DNA from: Farysia itapuensis
Taxonomy: Eukaryota; Basidiomycota; Ustilaginomycetes; Ustilaginales; Ustilaginaceae
DNA: 46,254 nucleotides
Reading direction: 5' to 3'
NCBI GenBank assembly: GCA_023212645.1
Contig: JALBYC010000046.1
Coordinates: 1 to 46,254, forward strand
Part shown: positions 28,701 to 37,671 of the stretch, one piece after another
How the letters are laid out: each line of letters opens with the position of its first letter
Position numbering within the stretch: position 1 is the stretch's first letter
Notes under the pieces: generated by a model
The model's database searches: none
Told to the model about the DNA's origin: nothing
The model's input: the letters and a program-made list of their open reading frames with translations, nothing else
Program-made: the position numbers and the translations under genes

Positions 28701-31320
28701 AGTGACCCGTGACAGATCACGCAACGAGGGGCCGTCGGATACAGGAATCGACCTTGGCTTGACTATCGAAACATCTCCCGATCTGTTGCGGATCGCAGAA
28801 GCCCAGAAAAGGTCTAATGAATCCGGGACGCCCAGGTCAGCTCCGTCGTCTCGAGCCACTAGCCGGGCTAGGTCGCGCAAGTCTAGCCGAGCGCGTGCTT
28901 CCAGCCTCTCTCATGGTCATCATCAGCGAGGCTCGAACAAGGTGCTTGTTCACGTCTCAGATCGCAGGGCTCTGGACGCTGTTCAAAAGGCACTCAGTAT
29001 CGGAGGAACGACCACAGACTACAATCCAGACAGCGAGACTGATCAAGAGGAGGCTCCTGGCTGGCTCAGCCCCGCTCTGCTTAGCAAAGAGTTCTTCGCA
29101 AACCACGAAAGTGATGCAGGCCCCTCAGCTCAGTCTGTTGACCGAAAGCATCGGCCACGAATCCAACGCAGACCGATGTCTGTCGGAGGAACGCCAGCAG
29201 GCAGCGGACAAGGAAAAGGTGGCTCGTGGATCGAACCCTCGAGTGTTGCCGCAAGCAGCGCAGGAAGCGATGATGGCGAACAGTACACACGTGGGCGGTC
29301 ACTTGGGCCCGCAAGTTCGCTTGTACCGTCGGGCATACCCTTTCCAGCGAACATGCATCGACTACGAGCTCCGTCCAACCTCTCCTTTGCCGTTGTCCAG
29401 GAGGAGGAGTCTCCCTCCAACACGGAGCATTCGGCATCGCAGTCAAAGACCATGCTCGACTTTCGAAGCCAATCCGCGAAAGCGGAAGAAACCAATGCAT
29501 CGACTGCTACGGCGTCAGCTCCTTTCAGCTTGTCCAACGCTGTCTTCCTCGTATCTGATCGAAACGCGCGCGCTCTGGAATCTGGCGACGTCAACATGCA
29601 ATTCTTGAATGATACAGAGCAGCAGCTTTCAACAATTCTCAGTCATCTGTCTGCTATTCAAGAAGAGTCGAAACAACACTTGCTCGAGCAGCTTGATACG
29701 CTATCATTTGACATGGTGAAGGCATTTACTCCCCTTCTTGGTCTCGTGAACGACGGTGGTAGTCCCACCTCGATCGCTTCTCTGTCTAGAAGATTGCTGT
29801 CTTTGCTAGCAGACAACGCCTCTAGCCGCGAACTGTACATGGCCATTGACCTTCGCTGCGGTGAATTGCTTGCTGCACCAGACAGCGTAGAGCCACAGAT
29901 CGGAACGATCTCCTGGCTCAAAATCGCGGAAACCACCCAGCTGCTGTATCTACTCAACACTATCGTGCCGAAGATCCGGACGCGAAAACCTCAGCAATTC
30001 TCGTCCGTCTTTGTCCTTCTGCCCAAGTGCTTAGCTTTGGGACTGAAAAGTGCTTCCAACAGATCCTCAAGGATCTCGGAAACATTGGCCACATCTGCTA
30101 TCGAAGCTTGCTGCTCATCTGTGCTGATCGTTGCGGACTGGGAGTTCAAGTGCATGGACGACACTTCCAGACGAAGTTCGGCGAAGAAAACGTCTCGTGA
30201 AGCTTTAGCTCACTTTTTAGCGGGCGTTACAAATTGCTTGCCCTATCTCGCCGGAGCAGAAACAAGTCTTTCGGAAGATTTCTTCTTTACGGTTTCCCCT
30301 CAGTATGCAATTGTCAACGGATCAAGCGCAAGGGAAAAGTGTCCCAGCGTTGTCAAAAGGAATGAGTCGACCTTTGCGGAGCTCAGTCGAACGCTAGCTT
30401 CGCTGGGACTAGAACTCGGACCGATGTGGTTGAACTCTCTGCAAGCCATGGCCTCATCGCCCGAGGACGAATCGGCTCGAGAGCTGTTGACTGTCCTTGG
30501 CATTAACGGCTTTATCTTAGACACACATCTGATGGCTTCCGGCTACTCATCGGAACGGCCTTCAGAGTGGAGCGGCACCCATGCGCGAACGCAGCTGGAG
30601 GCAGCCTTACCGGTTGTGCTGCTCTCACTCGCGGAACAGACGAGACAGGCCTCATCTCCGGAGCTCGAGCAAGGCAACGAAGACTTGATGTCGGATGCTA
30701 GTCTGCTGCGACTGCAATGGTGTTTCGGCGCTTTCACCGATGCTCAGCCCCTGTCTCGCGACTTGACGACTAGCTTGGCAAATACACTTGCCACGCAGAG
30801 TGTCGTCTCACCTAGCCCGGTTGCGCGTCACATCCGTTTCCGACTTCTGACAGATCTGTTGGTCAAGAATGCAGAGGTCATGATAGCGGTGCAGATTCTT
30901 GGCGAGCTCGCGACTCAGTCTCCGTTTTCGCAGATGCAAGCTGGTGCCATTTCGATCCTTCGCAACGTTACCATCGCTGCCGCTGGTGAAGCGTCTCGTT
31001 GGTCGGAGGCTGCTTCTGACTTGATCGCACTTTTCGACAGACTGTTCGTGTTGCCTGCCCGCATCACGCAAGCTGATGTGAACGAGGCTACTGCCAATGT
31101 TCTAGCGGAAGAAGCACAGAAGCTAACGGAGAAGCTCTCGCTCCTGTTGACACTTTCTTCACATCGTATTGCTGACGTGGACGTCAGACACTACCAAACA
31201 GAATTCTTGCTGCCCTTGAATAAAGTACTCTCCGATTTCAAGCATGCTCAACTGTCCCCGGAATCCTCTCAAGCTATTCAATTACTCTGCGTTGCGGCAG
31301 ACCGTGCGGTTCATCCGTAG
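25777..31320 (+). CDS. Large Ser/Thr protein kinase (CAMK-like) with long C-terminal region
   Basis: 1,847 residues without introns. A disordered N-terminus of about 300 residues precedes a complete kinase domain at about 305-590: glycine loop GRGKFSTV, Lys in LFAVKHT, alphaC Glu in LLREST, catalytic CHRDIKPEN (about residue 442), DFG (about 464), the activation segment CGSPAFHCPEI (CAMK-type) and DAWTCGITMLRLLTG. All catalytic residues are present. The next about 650 residues alternate Ser-rich stretches with short ordered blocks (SYVKYCLRSAGILYHCWPD, LHIHVFECVLQIVDEPE). From about 1,250 to the end it is mainly helical and may be a HEAT/ARM-like repeat region. I cannot name an orthologue or pathway. 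Confidence 0.82.
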   Translation: MTNPGLPDERTMVDLPSPSASPRPSSLPPTSRTSTPPAAWHSPRSSRAPSPIRSLAQKPLLNRALPSATANVNATGDAISNNERDHLARKLKAHKASIADNQDQGMIRPAAQPASPVNPDMATQPSYRRTQSQRLPRTNIDRPSEAVDSSRAYSSQQTSELQEKERKRLKAAAAAKLAEQEAWEKTRGAGSAVLDLLKTSDESDDNSADSGGERASRANTPGSGNSHLTQLGDSNTNSNSGSGSAGSNGSGRGRPSVKGQPPKKRSVPQSWEAAQVLPALEDVQGRHHEPILVPSADKLLSRGISEYTILPKILGRGKFSTVFLASKAQGPTGEPQLFAVKHTPLFPHHPLIATRLLRESTLLAELPPHPNLVNVYETIRTPGHFYLVEEYLGGYVTLEALLPLRSEQSPPNLPILPTGVANFILDQLLAAVNAIHHPLQICHRDIKPENVLVHPDTLQLKLLDFGLATHYSRSEPKLSTCCGSPAFHCPEIVTALRNPLGSVRYWGPEVDAWTCGITMLRLLTGVRYPIGASHSSVRSMSIKAQRAVSTIQDPELRDRIAMLLECNGERRMKNFDDLVRALEQDQAVVQRRLKDFKSTTFIPTTPEHTMNLPLVVGPAAETALVSPLLPSGATPSGSRRTTPLGSRSSSPARAGTARFAEDFSGSDFSPPPSLLLSNPTAQPPSRVLSYVKYCLRSAGILYHCWPDTSSVASLPSTPSPFDKAFHDFNSADTSSVKPKSDPSSSSSSDVTPPPNHSPSTPFPLQALRSERDPYLHIHVFECVLQIVDEPEPTEQQPTLVQSIFSALSFGRRPANRRSSSTPPGAEGINRPPKSAGAQGDPSGNEASAGSSGDVRCLVFYLVLRFPRKLSGTQVQSRPAFSRSSSVAGRQSRSRASSSATPDGDRVGPPRVGSSDSLALLTKLNSAHAEFATGIHPTKKAMIDSNNTTPRASRTSSPSVAYNALKKREGSLAGSRVTRDRSRNEGPSDTGIDLGLTIETSPDLLRIAEAQKRSNESGTPRSAPSSRATSRARSRKSSRARASSLSHGHHQRGSNKVLVHVSDRRALDAVQKALSIGGTTTDYNPDSETDQEEAPGWLSPALLSKEFFANHESDAGPSAQSVDRKHRPRIQRRPMSVGGTPAGSGQGKGGSWIEPSSVAASSAGSDDGEQYTRGRSLGPASSLVPSGIPFPANMHRLRAPSNLSFAVVQEEESPSNTEHSASQSKTMLDFRSQSAKAEETNASTATASAPFSLSNAVFLVSDRNARALESGDVNMQFLNDTEQQLSTILSHLSAIQEESKQHLLEQLDTLSFDMVKAFTPLLGLVNDGGSPTSIASLSRRLLSLLADNASSRELYMAIDLRCGELLAAPDSVEPQIGTISWLKIAETTQLLYLLNTIVPKIRTRKPQQFSSVFVLLPKCLALGLKSASNRSSRISETLATSAIEACCSSVLIVADWEFKCMDDTSRRSSAKKTSREALAHFLAGVTNCLPYLAGAETSLSEDFFFTVSPQYAIVNGSSAREKCPSVVKRNESTFAELSRTLASLGLELGPMWLNSLQAMASSPEDESARELLTVLGINGFILDTHLMASGYSSERPSEWSGTHARTQLEAALPVVLLSLAEQTRQASSPELEQGNEDLMSDASLLRLQWCFGAFTDAQPLSRDLTTSLANTLATQSVVSPSPVARHIRFRLLTDLLVKNAEVMIAVQILGELATQSPFSQMQAGAISILRNVTIAAAGEASRWSEAASDLIALFDRLFVLPARITQADVNEATANVLAEEAQKLTEKLSLLLTLSSHRIADVDVRHYQTEFLLPLNKVLSDFKHAQLSPESSQAIQLLCVAADRAVHP

Positions 31321-31419
31321 ATCAACACACTATTCACACCTCATTGTTCTATATCTGCATTGCATTGCATTCAAACATTTTTGCTCGTACATCGACAAGC
31401 GTGCATGCGGAACTGAAAG

Positions 31420-34400
31420 TTATACGTCGTCGGCATCCTGTTGCAGTTCGTTGTCGTCCTCATCGAGTTCGGCGCCGATGTCTTCGTCGTCCTGTCGCGC
31501 TTCGTTTCCATCTTCGCCCGGGAGAGGCGCCTGTTTTTGTTGCTCGGTATATATTGCGGCAAGTTGAGCGGGGCTGGATGCTTGGTGGACAGCCTTGTCC
31601 TCCCTGCGTTTCATGAAGCGTGGGAACCGGATTGAAAGACCTTTTTCCTCGTGAATGAGTCCGAGAGCGGCAGTATAGTTGGGGCTGATGGTGACGTCTG
31701 CGCCTCTGATTTCCCATACCTCGCTCGGTTTCCACCAGACATCAGGCCAGAGGGAGCCGGTATCGAATTCGACGCCCCAGCTGGCTGGACCGGGACCCTG
31801 TGCGCCATCGTCGTGGTGGGAGCGGGCGGTGACGCAGGTCTCAGAGCCTTCGGCGTACCGCACATTCAAGTCTTTGTAAAAAGCATCGGTGAATCCCGAG
31901 ATGCATTTGCAGACGGCTTGGTACACGCCGGTGCTGGGATCGTATAGTGCGAGCAGGATGGGTGACCACCAGGTGGCTTTTCGTCCCATGCCGTGCCATG
32001 CCCCGATAGGGACTAGGTCGAGGGAATCACCAAGCCCGTCGACGTAGTCCTTTTTCACCTTGAGCCAGGATTCACATCGCTTGTCTGGCTCGTAAGTGGA
32101 CAGCAAAGCTTTGCCGCGCCCATTGACGCCTTTGCCCGTAGGACCTAGGTCGATGTCAGCAAGGTGATTGCGACCGTCGGCAGTCGTGCTTGCGTTGCCT
32201 TCGTCTTCGTTCTCCATCGTCATGTCATCATCCACCACGTCGCTCAGCTTTTCCAGCCGTTGTGCACTGGTTTCAACTTCAGACGCCGGAGCTGCTTCCC
32301 AGTGGTGGTCTAGAGACTTGACCATGATACCTTCGCACTTGTACTCTTGCGCCTGTGCAAAGAACCGCGCGACCTGCTCGCGGTCGGTACTCTCACAGCT
32401 GCGCACCTGTCCGAACCGCGCAATCAGCGGGCTCTTCGGCAAGAGCTCCAGACCAAAGCGGGAATGCAGAAGCTGTCGGCGCACGCGGAACGACGTCTTG
32501 AGCAGCGACTCGCCGTCGAGATACATAAGGTCAAAGGCAAAGACGCCCACTTTGACCTTGATGTCGTGCAGATTGACATCCTTTCGACTGCGGTTCGCCA
32601 GCGTCTGAAACGGTAGCAGTCGGCCGTCGAGACCCATTGCCACGACTTCTGCATCCATGATGAACGAAGTGATTTTCTCGCGTTTCGGCTCGTCTGCGTC
32701 TGGCACTAGGCCGCTGTCTTGGCCTTCAGTTTCCTGCGCCATGAGCAGGGGAACCATGTCGGTAATGTCTGGGTATTTCTCCGTCATTTCTTCCAGATGC
32801 CGTGAAAAGAGTCGAACGTAGGTCTCGCCGTTTTTACCAACCCATTTGCCACCAGTGCCGCTATCTGCGTCTCGGATGCTCTTTCGCGCGGCAGGGCCAG
32901 CTGCACGCGGCACATGAATGGCGTGAATCTGGCACCGCTGACCATCGTATTTGAATTCCGAGACAAAGGCGCGTGGACCCATTTTTTCGTGCATAGCATC
33001 GAGGGAGCGAGTGATGGAGCCGAGCATGGGCGAAATGGGCGTGCCTATTCGCAAAGGAACGTGCTGGGATAACCCGACCAAGCCATGTGAAAGCAGGGTG
33101 GGAACGATTACGCCGAAGTTGGGATGTCGAGCTCGCACCTGTCGCACCAACTTCTCGGCACGCGCTAGACGCTCCATCAATTCTACACGACGCGGATCTT
33201 GGCGTTCTTTGGGCTTGGTAGCGTTTGCCAGCAGACCTTTCCGCTCGTCGGGAAGCACGAGTAGCTGACTCGCCCTCTCGCGCAAACGCGCGTCGTCAAA
33301 GCGGGCAGACTCGACATCATCAGCCTCGACGAGAGCGAAGGTGCGTGCCAACGCCGTGGCAATCGTCGTCCGCACAGCTTGAATACGAAGATGACTGATA
33401 AACGTCCGCACCAAGAAACGCGTTTCTTCACCACGACTGGCTACGAGCAGCTTGGTAACATAGCCCAGTTTCTGGTTCGCACTGCCAGCGCCGCTCGACC
33501 GTGCGATACTGTGAAGTGTGGCAAACAATTTCTGCACAGTGATGGGCGTGGGACGCACGAGAGCTTTGATATCTTTTTTGGCCTCATAGGCGACGTCTCC
33601 TGGATCGCCAGTCTTGTCCCACCACTGTTTGAGGAACCGAGCGGATTTGCCAGTAACAGATTTGATAGCTTTGTTGACGATCGACCCGCCCAGACCGAGT
33701 TCGACGCCGTCGTATGGTGGGGCAATGTGGTTGCTCACGAGGTAGACTGTCGGCAGGAGGGAGGCCGGATCGTGTGCTCGAACTACACGCAGTAGGTTGG
33801 TGAGCAGCGTCGTGATTGCCAGTCGAGACCGTGTGGACGAGATCAGAACAAAAGCCTGAACCAGAAGCGCATACGGCGTCGTCGGTACCATGACTCCGTC
33901 TGAGTTGCAGACAGTCGGCCATGAGGAGATGTCTACGTCAAAAGGATCAAATTGAAACACGTCGTCGCCCAGAGGTATAGACTGTATTGCTGCATCAAGA
34001 GCGTCTAGGTCCACCACCACTTTCGGTGCATTTGAAGGCTTTTTAGGGGATAGATTCGTCACTGTCCTTGATGGCGCAGAGGAGCTTGATGCTGCATCGA
34101 GGACTTTCTCCTCTTCAACTTTGACATGATGCACTGAATCGGTGGCCCATTCCTCGTGAAGTTTGCGAGCAAGATCTTCGTCCATCTGCATGCGCTGTTT
34201 GAATCCATCCAATACATCTGCATCGTCTTCTCCTTCGTCCTGAGCGGCCAGCTGGGCGGCGAACTGGGCGTCCTGCTCTTCTTGAGAAAGGTGTTGTTCT
34301 ACCAGCCGCTGCTTTCCGTTCGATTTGACCAGTGGGAGTATTGATTTAGAAGAGGGGCTTGTGAAGAAGGACGTGAGCGCAGACTGGCCATTGTTGAGTC

Positions 34401-34464
34401 TCTTCTTGGTCGGCGTGGCTGGGCTGCCGCTGCTGGTCTCAGCTGCCCGCTTTGTCCCAGCCAT
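31420..34464 (-). CDS. cdc9: DNA ligase I (ATP-dependent, Cdc9/LIG1)
   Basis: 1,014 residues from ATG 34464 (MAGTKRAAE); an in-frame ATG at 34497 adds 11 residues. Residues 27-34 are a PIP box (QSALTSFF) for PCNA binding, next to a basic TPTKKR nuclear signal. An N-terminal DNA-binding domain spans about 190-480. The adenylation motif is EFKYDGQR with catalytic Lys505, followed by FILDAEVVAMG and the OB-fold block ending in SIRFPRFMKRREDK. It seals nicks between Okazaki fragments and in excision repair. The alternative N-terminal start is noteworthy because yeast Cdc9 makes nuclear and mitochondrial forms this way, although this short extension is not obviously a presequence. A hydrophilic acidic tail follows the OB fold. 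Head to head with the Ind1-like gene. Confidence 0.95.
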   Translation of the reverse strand: MAGTKRAAETSSGSPATPTKKRLNNGQSALTSFFTSPSSKSILPLVKSNGKQRLVEQHLSQEEQDAQFAAQLAAQDEGEDDADVLDGFKQRMQMDEDLARKLHEEWATDSVHHVKVEEEKVLDAASSSSAPSRTVTNLSPKKPSNAPKVVVDLDALDAAIQSIPLGDDVFQFDPFDVDISSWPTVCNSDGVMVPTTPYALLVQAFVLISSTRSRLAITTLLTNLLRVVRAHDPASLLPTVYLVSNHIAPPYDGVELGLGGSIVNKAIKSVTGKSARFLKQWWDKTGDPGDVAYEAKKDIKALVRPTPITVQKLFATLHSIARSSGAGSANQKLGYVTKLLVASRGEETRFLVRTFISHLRIQAVRTTIATALARTFALVEADDVESARFDDARLRERASQLLVLPDERKGLLANATKPKERQDPRRVELMERLARAEKLVRQVRARHPNFGVIVPTLLSHGLVGLSQHVPLRIGTPISPMLGSITRSLDAMHEKMGPRAFVSEFKYDGQRCQIHAIHVPRAAGPAARKSIRDADSGTGGKWVGKNGETYVRLFSRHLEEMTEKYPDITDMVPLLMAQETEGQDSGLVPDADEPKREKITSFIMDAEVVAMGLDGRLLPFQTLANRSRKDVNLHDIKVKVGVFAFDLMYLDGESLLKTSFRVRRQLLHSRFGLELLPKSPLIARFGQVRSCESTDREQVARFFAQAQEYKCEGIMVKSLDHHWEAAPASEVETSAQRLEKLSDVVDDDMTMENEDEGNASTTADGRNHLADIDLGPTGKGVNGRGKALLSTYEPDKRCESWLKVKKDYVDGLGDSLDLVPIGAWHGMGRKATWWSPILLALYDPSTGVYQAVCKCISGFTDAFYKDLNVRYAEGSETCVTARSHHDDGAQGPGPASWGVEFDTGSLWPDVWWKPSEVWEIRGADVTISPNYTAALGLIHEEKGLSIRFPRFMKRREDKAVHQASSPAQLAAIYTEQQKQAPLPGEDGNEARQDDEDIGAELDEDDNELQQDADDV

Positions 34465-34620
34465 GATGGTGCAGTTGAGAGCTGTCCAACATGTCAAACA
34501 GCCAGTTTAGCTCATGTGGAGGACAAGCTTGACCATCGCGGATCACGGAATTCGGAATACGGAAACTAGTACTGACCCAAGAAGACCCTTCAGTGCCTTC
34601 GATCCTTATTCCGCCTAACC
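34465..34620. promoter_or_regulatory. Short divergent promoter between DNA ligase I and Ind1-like gene
   Basis: Only 156 bp separate the two start codons, so the promoters must overlap. No clear TATA box or ACGCGT is visible. Confidence 0.5.
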
Positions 34621-35694
34621 ATGTTACCCGCAGTAGCTGCACGAAGCAGCAGGAATTGCTTAGCGGAATGCTCATATACATGTTCAAGAACAGTGATGCC
34701 GACATCACGGCGGTTTATCTCGCAGACTGCGTCGAGAGCGTCGCACGAGAATCCACTTGGCCTGCCACGCAACAACCAACGCATTGCGCCTACCATGCCC
34801 AGACGCGGAGCACCGGGTCCACCTCAACCGCGCTCCATCCCACACGTCAAGAAGGTCGTGTGCGTCTCTTCGGGTAAAGGTGGGGTGGGTAAATCCACCG
34901 TCTCGGCAAATCTAGCTGTAGCGCTGGCACAGACAGGCTCGGGACACCAGCGTGTAGGTCTGCTAGACTTGGACATATTCGGACCGAGCATTCCCAAACT
35001 GATGGGACTCGAGCGTATGGGTGAACCCGAGCTGACGACATCGGGCTCGCTAATACCCATGAAGAATCATAGTGTTAGCTGCATGAGTATGGGCTTCCTA
35101 CTCCCGGGCAATACAACTGAGGACGATGGCGGAGGAATGGTGGCATGGCGGGGAATGATGGTGATGAAGGCCACCCAGCAGCTTTTATTCGACGTAGACT
35201 GGCGGCTAAACCCTCACAGCGCAGAAGACCAGACGCCTCTAGACGTCCTGGTGATTGACATGCCCCCAGGCACCGGAGATGTCGCTCTGTCTCTTGCGCA
35301 GTTAGTGACCGTGGACACAGCGCTTGTCGTCACCACACCACAACAGGTCGCTCTACTGGATGCGAAAAAAGGCGTGGCCATGTTTCGCAAGACGGGCGTC
35401 CACGTCGGTGGCCTCGTGCTCAATATGAGCCACTTTGTCAGTCCAGATACGGGCAAGCACTACTCGCTATTCGGCCCGCCGAGCGCGGTGGAAGAGTACG
35501 CGACACGACAGAAACTCGACATCCTCGCACGTATACCCCTCCAGCCCGATCTGAGCATCGGCGGCGATTCTGGCAAACCGACAGCCATGCTACCGCACCT
35601 CACACATCCAGAAACGGGCGAGCCATGTACTAACACGGTCCGTGAGACATTTTTCCATCTTGCACGCACACTCTGGACGCAATTTGCGAAATAA
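34621..35694 (+). CDS. Mitochondrial Ind1/NUBPL-like P-loop NTPase lacking CxxC
   Basis: 357 residues. Residues 1 to about 60 form an Arg/Ser-rich mitochondrial presequence (MLPAVAARSSRNC...SRRFISQ). The Mrp/NBP35 ATPase domain follows: deviant Walker A SSGKGGVGKS (residues 84-92), switch I-like LLDLDIFGPSIPKLMGL, Walker B VIDMPPGTGD and TTPQQVALLDAKKG. Family members use this fold to carry a 4Fe-4S cluster, and Ind1 matures respiratory complex I. In the segment after NMSHFV, where homologues have a conserved CPxC cluster ligand, this protein reads SPDT (Ser274-Thr277), so both ligand cysteines are absent. The rest of the domain looks intact. Function may therefore differ from classic Ind1. 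Starts at the first ATG of the presequence. Confidence 0.87.
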   Translation: MLPAVAARSSRNCLAECSYTCSRTVMPTSRRFISQTASRASHENPLGLPRNNQRIAPTMPRRGAPGPPQPRSIPHVKKVVCVSSGKGGVGKSTVSANLAVALAQTGSGHQRVGLLDLDIFGPSIPKLMGLERMGEPELTTSGSLIPMKNHSVSCMSMGFLLPGNTTEDDGGGMVAWRGMMVMKATQQLLFDVDWRLNPHSAEDQTPLDVLVIDMPPGTGDVALSLAQLVTVDTALVVTTPQQVALLDAKKGVAMFRKTGVHVGGLVLNMSHFVSPDTGKHYSLFGPPSAVEEYATRQKLDILARIPLQPDLSIGGDSGKPTAMLPHLTHPETGEPCTNTVRETFFHLARTLWTQFAK

Positions 35695-35757
35695 ATCAGA
35701 TTCCCGGAACAGAACTGCGAGAGCGGAGGGGAGAGGGTGGTTCAACTTGCACGGTAT

Positions 35758-36792
35758 TCAGGCTTTGGCGGGCGTGACGCCGTCTCGTTGTTCTAGTTTC
35801 CTCTCGAGCGCGAGCGCTTCCTGAAGATCTTGGGTGAGCATGGCCTGTACTTCTTTCGATGCAGGTTGAAGCGGCAAGCGACATTCGCCGACGGGATAGT
35901 ACCAGCGGGAGAGAGCCCACTTTGTACCGCCAATTCCAGCTTTGGCCAATGCCCAGTCGGCTTTGGCTACGAGCTGCTGCAACTTTTGCGCTTCTTGCAG
36001 CTTGTCCCAGCTCTTTGTGTCTTGCGCCTCTTTGATCAGGTTGTAGAGCTGTACGGTGGTGCGTGGGACGATATTTGCTGTTCCACAGATGGTGCCTGTC
36101 ATGCCGACCATCATGCTGGGCAGGAGGATGTCGGCGAATCCGGTCCAGACGTGGAAGGCAGTGCCCTGCTTTTCGCTGCTGAGCGCATCGACAATACGTC
36201 CACCTTTGCCAATCTGGGCACACGTCAGCTTGGCTCCACACACGTTTGGATGTCGACTAATGTCCGTCATCAGATCCGAGTCCATGTCGACGCCGGCCAC
36301 ACAGGCGGGGAAGTTGTACAGCAACACCGGCACAGGGCTTGCATCGGCCACCTGAGTGAAGAACTGCTTGATGGCAGCACGATTGCGTCCAATCGCTCCA
36401 GCGAAATAGCCGGGTAGAATCACAATCACTGCATCAGCACCGGCACGAGCGGCGTCGCGACAGTTGCGAATCGTCTCCTTGACCGAAGCGCTGCCGGTAC
36501 CGGCGATGATGGGATGCTGTGGCAAGCCTGCTTCGCGCAAATACTGACGTGCGGCCGAGACCAGCGCGTAACGCTCCTCGGTGTCCAGATGCACAGCCTC
36601 TCCATTGGTGCCCATAACGACCAGGCCGACGCCTGCACTGGCAATGCGCAGAACGTGTGTCTTCCACGCAGCATAATCAATCTCTTCGCTTGCATCGAAC
36701 GGCGTGACCAGCGGCGAGTAGATACCAGCCTTGAGCGGCAGTGGTGTGTACTGGCCGTTGACTCCGTTTGTGTGACCGTTTGTGTGCGTCAT
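35758..36792 (-). CDS. DapA-family aldolase (4-hydroxy-2-oxoglutarate / 2-keto-3-deoxy-sugar-acid type)
   Basis: 344 residues, intron-free, an (alpha/beta)8 class I aldolase. The substrate motif GTNGE is at 61-65, the Tyr of the catalytic relay is Tyr159 (VLLYNFP), and the Schiff-base lysine is Lys188 in GAKLTC. Fungi make lysine by the aminoadipate route, so a dihydrodipicolinate synthase role is unlikely. Fungal members include 4-hydroxy-2-oxoglutarate aldolases and L-2-keto-3-deoxygalactonate aldolases (GaaC/Lga1), the latter in pectin-sugar breakdown; the exact substrate is not resolved. No targeting sequence is obvious. A minus-strand TATATA lies about 54 bp upstream. Head to head with the thioesterase. 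Confidence 0.85.
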   Translation of the reverse strand: MTHTNGHTNGVNGQYTPLPLKAGIYSPLVTPFDASEEIDYAAWKTHVLRIASAGVGLVVMGTNGEAVHLDTEERYALVSAARQYLREAGLPQHPIIAGTGSASVKETIRNCRDAARAGADAVIVILPGYFAGAIGRNRAAIKQFFTQVADASPVPVLLYNFPACVAGVDMDSDLMTDISRHPNVCGAKLTCAQIGKGGRIVDALSSEKQGTAFHVWTGFADILLPSMMVGMTGTICGTANIVPRTTVQLYNLIKEAQDTKSWDKLQEAQKLQQLVAKADWALAKAGIGGTKWALSRWYYPVGECRLPLQPASKEVQAMLTQDLQEALALERKLEQRDGVTPAKA

Positions 36793-37025
36793 GGGTGCTG
36801 ATGGGAAAAGGTGCTATGAGAGTGGCAAGAGTGTTGAGCGCAGCATATATACGGGCGAACCTTTCAACGTGGGGGCGTACAAGGTGCCAGGGCGGGTACC
36901 CGTAGCTGTGTGGGGCAAAAAGGTTGTGCCGGCCCACGTCGACAGCCAGGCCCGATAGGCGTGGGGGAGGGGGAAAAGGGCCGGTGAATATCCCAGCGCA
37001 CTTGACCTTCCTCGCAACGACTAAA
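36793..37025. promoter_or_regulatory. Divergent promoter between aldolase and thioesterase
   Basis: 233 bp between divergent start codons, containing TATATA at 36846-36851 on the minus-strand side and a GGGGGAGGGGGAAAAGGG purine tract at about 36963-36980. Confidence 0.5.
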
Positions 37026-37659
37026 ATGAAGGGTGCTGCTGGTCCAGAGGCGACGGCAGCTTGTCTCGCCTTTGTCCGTCGTATCTGTCGCGGCTTTCAG
37101 ACCCAGTCTGGACATGATTCCGTCGTGATCCCCCAGCTGCAGATTCTGCGTGCGGTGCCCGGCAGAGTAGATGCTAGTCTGACGATTGCGTCCACCAATC
37201 TCAACCGACTTGGCAGTCTGCACGGTGGATGCATCGCCACTTTGACCGACACCATGGGCTCACTCGCCATTGTATCGCGCGGTCTCTACTCCACCGGCGT
37301 AAGCACCGATATCAACACCACCTACGTAAAGTCGGGAGGCGGCGCAGGAGACACAATCCATCTCTCGGGTCAACTCATCAGCATGGGCAAAACCCTCGCC
37401 TTCACCCGCATGGAAGTCACCCACCCCGTCACAAACGCCCTCCTCGGTAACGTACCACTCTCTGCTTCCTTTTCGCGCACGCTCACAAACTGACATGAGG
37501 AACCTCATTTTTTTGGCAGCTTATGGCTCCCATACAAAGTTTATTGGTAAAGCCATCGCCCATCCTGAAAATGTTACCTTTGACGAGCAAGGCGAGAAAG
37601 TGATCAAGGGCAAGCAGCCGGAAGAATGGCAAACAGATCTGCATTCCGCTACATTCTAG
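37026..37659 (+). CDS. Hotdog-fold acyl-CoA thioesterase (ACOT13/THEM2-like), 2 exons
   Basis: Exons 37026-37446 and 37520-37659 (G|GTAACG...GCAG|CT) give 186 residues. ATG 37026 (AAAATGAAG) is preferred over the in-frame ATG at 36924 because the domain starts soon after. The core motif is NLNRLGSLHGGCIATLTDTMG, with the expected Asn/His-Gly and catalytic Asp of the PaaI/ACOT13 hotdog group. The second exon supplies the conserved AYGSHTKFIGKA end strand. Reading through the intron would add PLSASFSRTLTN and stop, losing this strand, so the spliced form is the functional one. It probably hydrolyses medium/long acyl-CoA; location is not clear. Its stop is only 12 bp from that of the DHX37 gene on the opposite strand. 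Confidence 0.85.
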
Positions 37660-37671
37660 ACATCTAACTTG

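Noticed and set aside
37440..37493. Thioesterase ending at 37493 without an intron
   Set aside because: A GT-AG intron (37447-37519) restores the conserved HTKFIG strand and a proper C-terminus.
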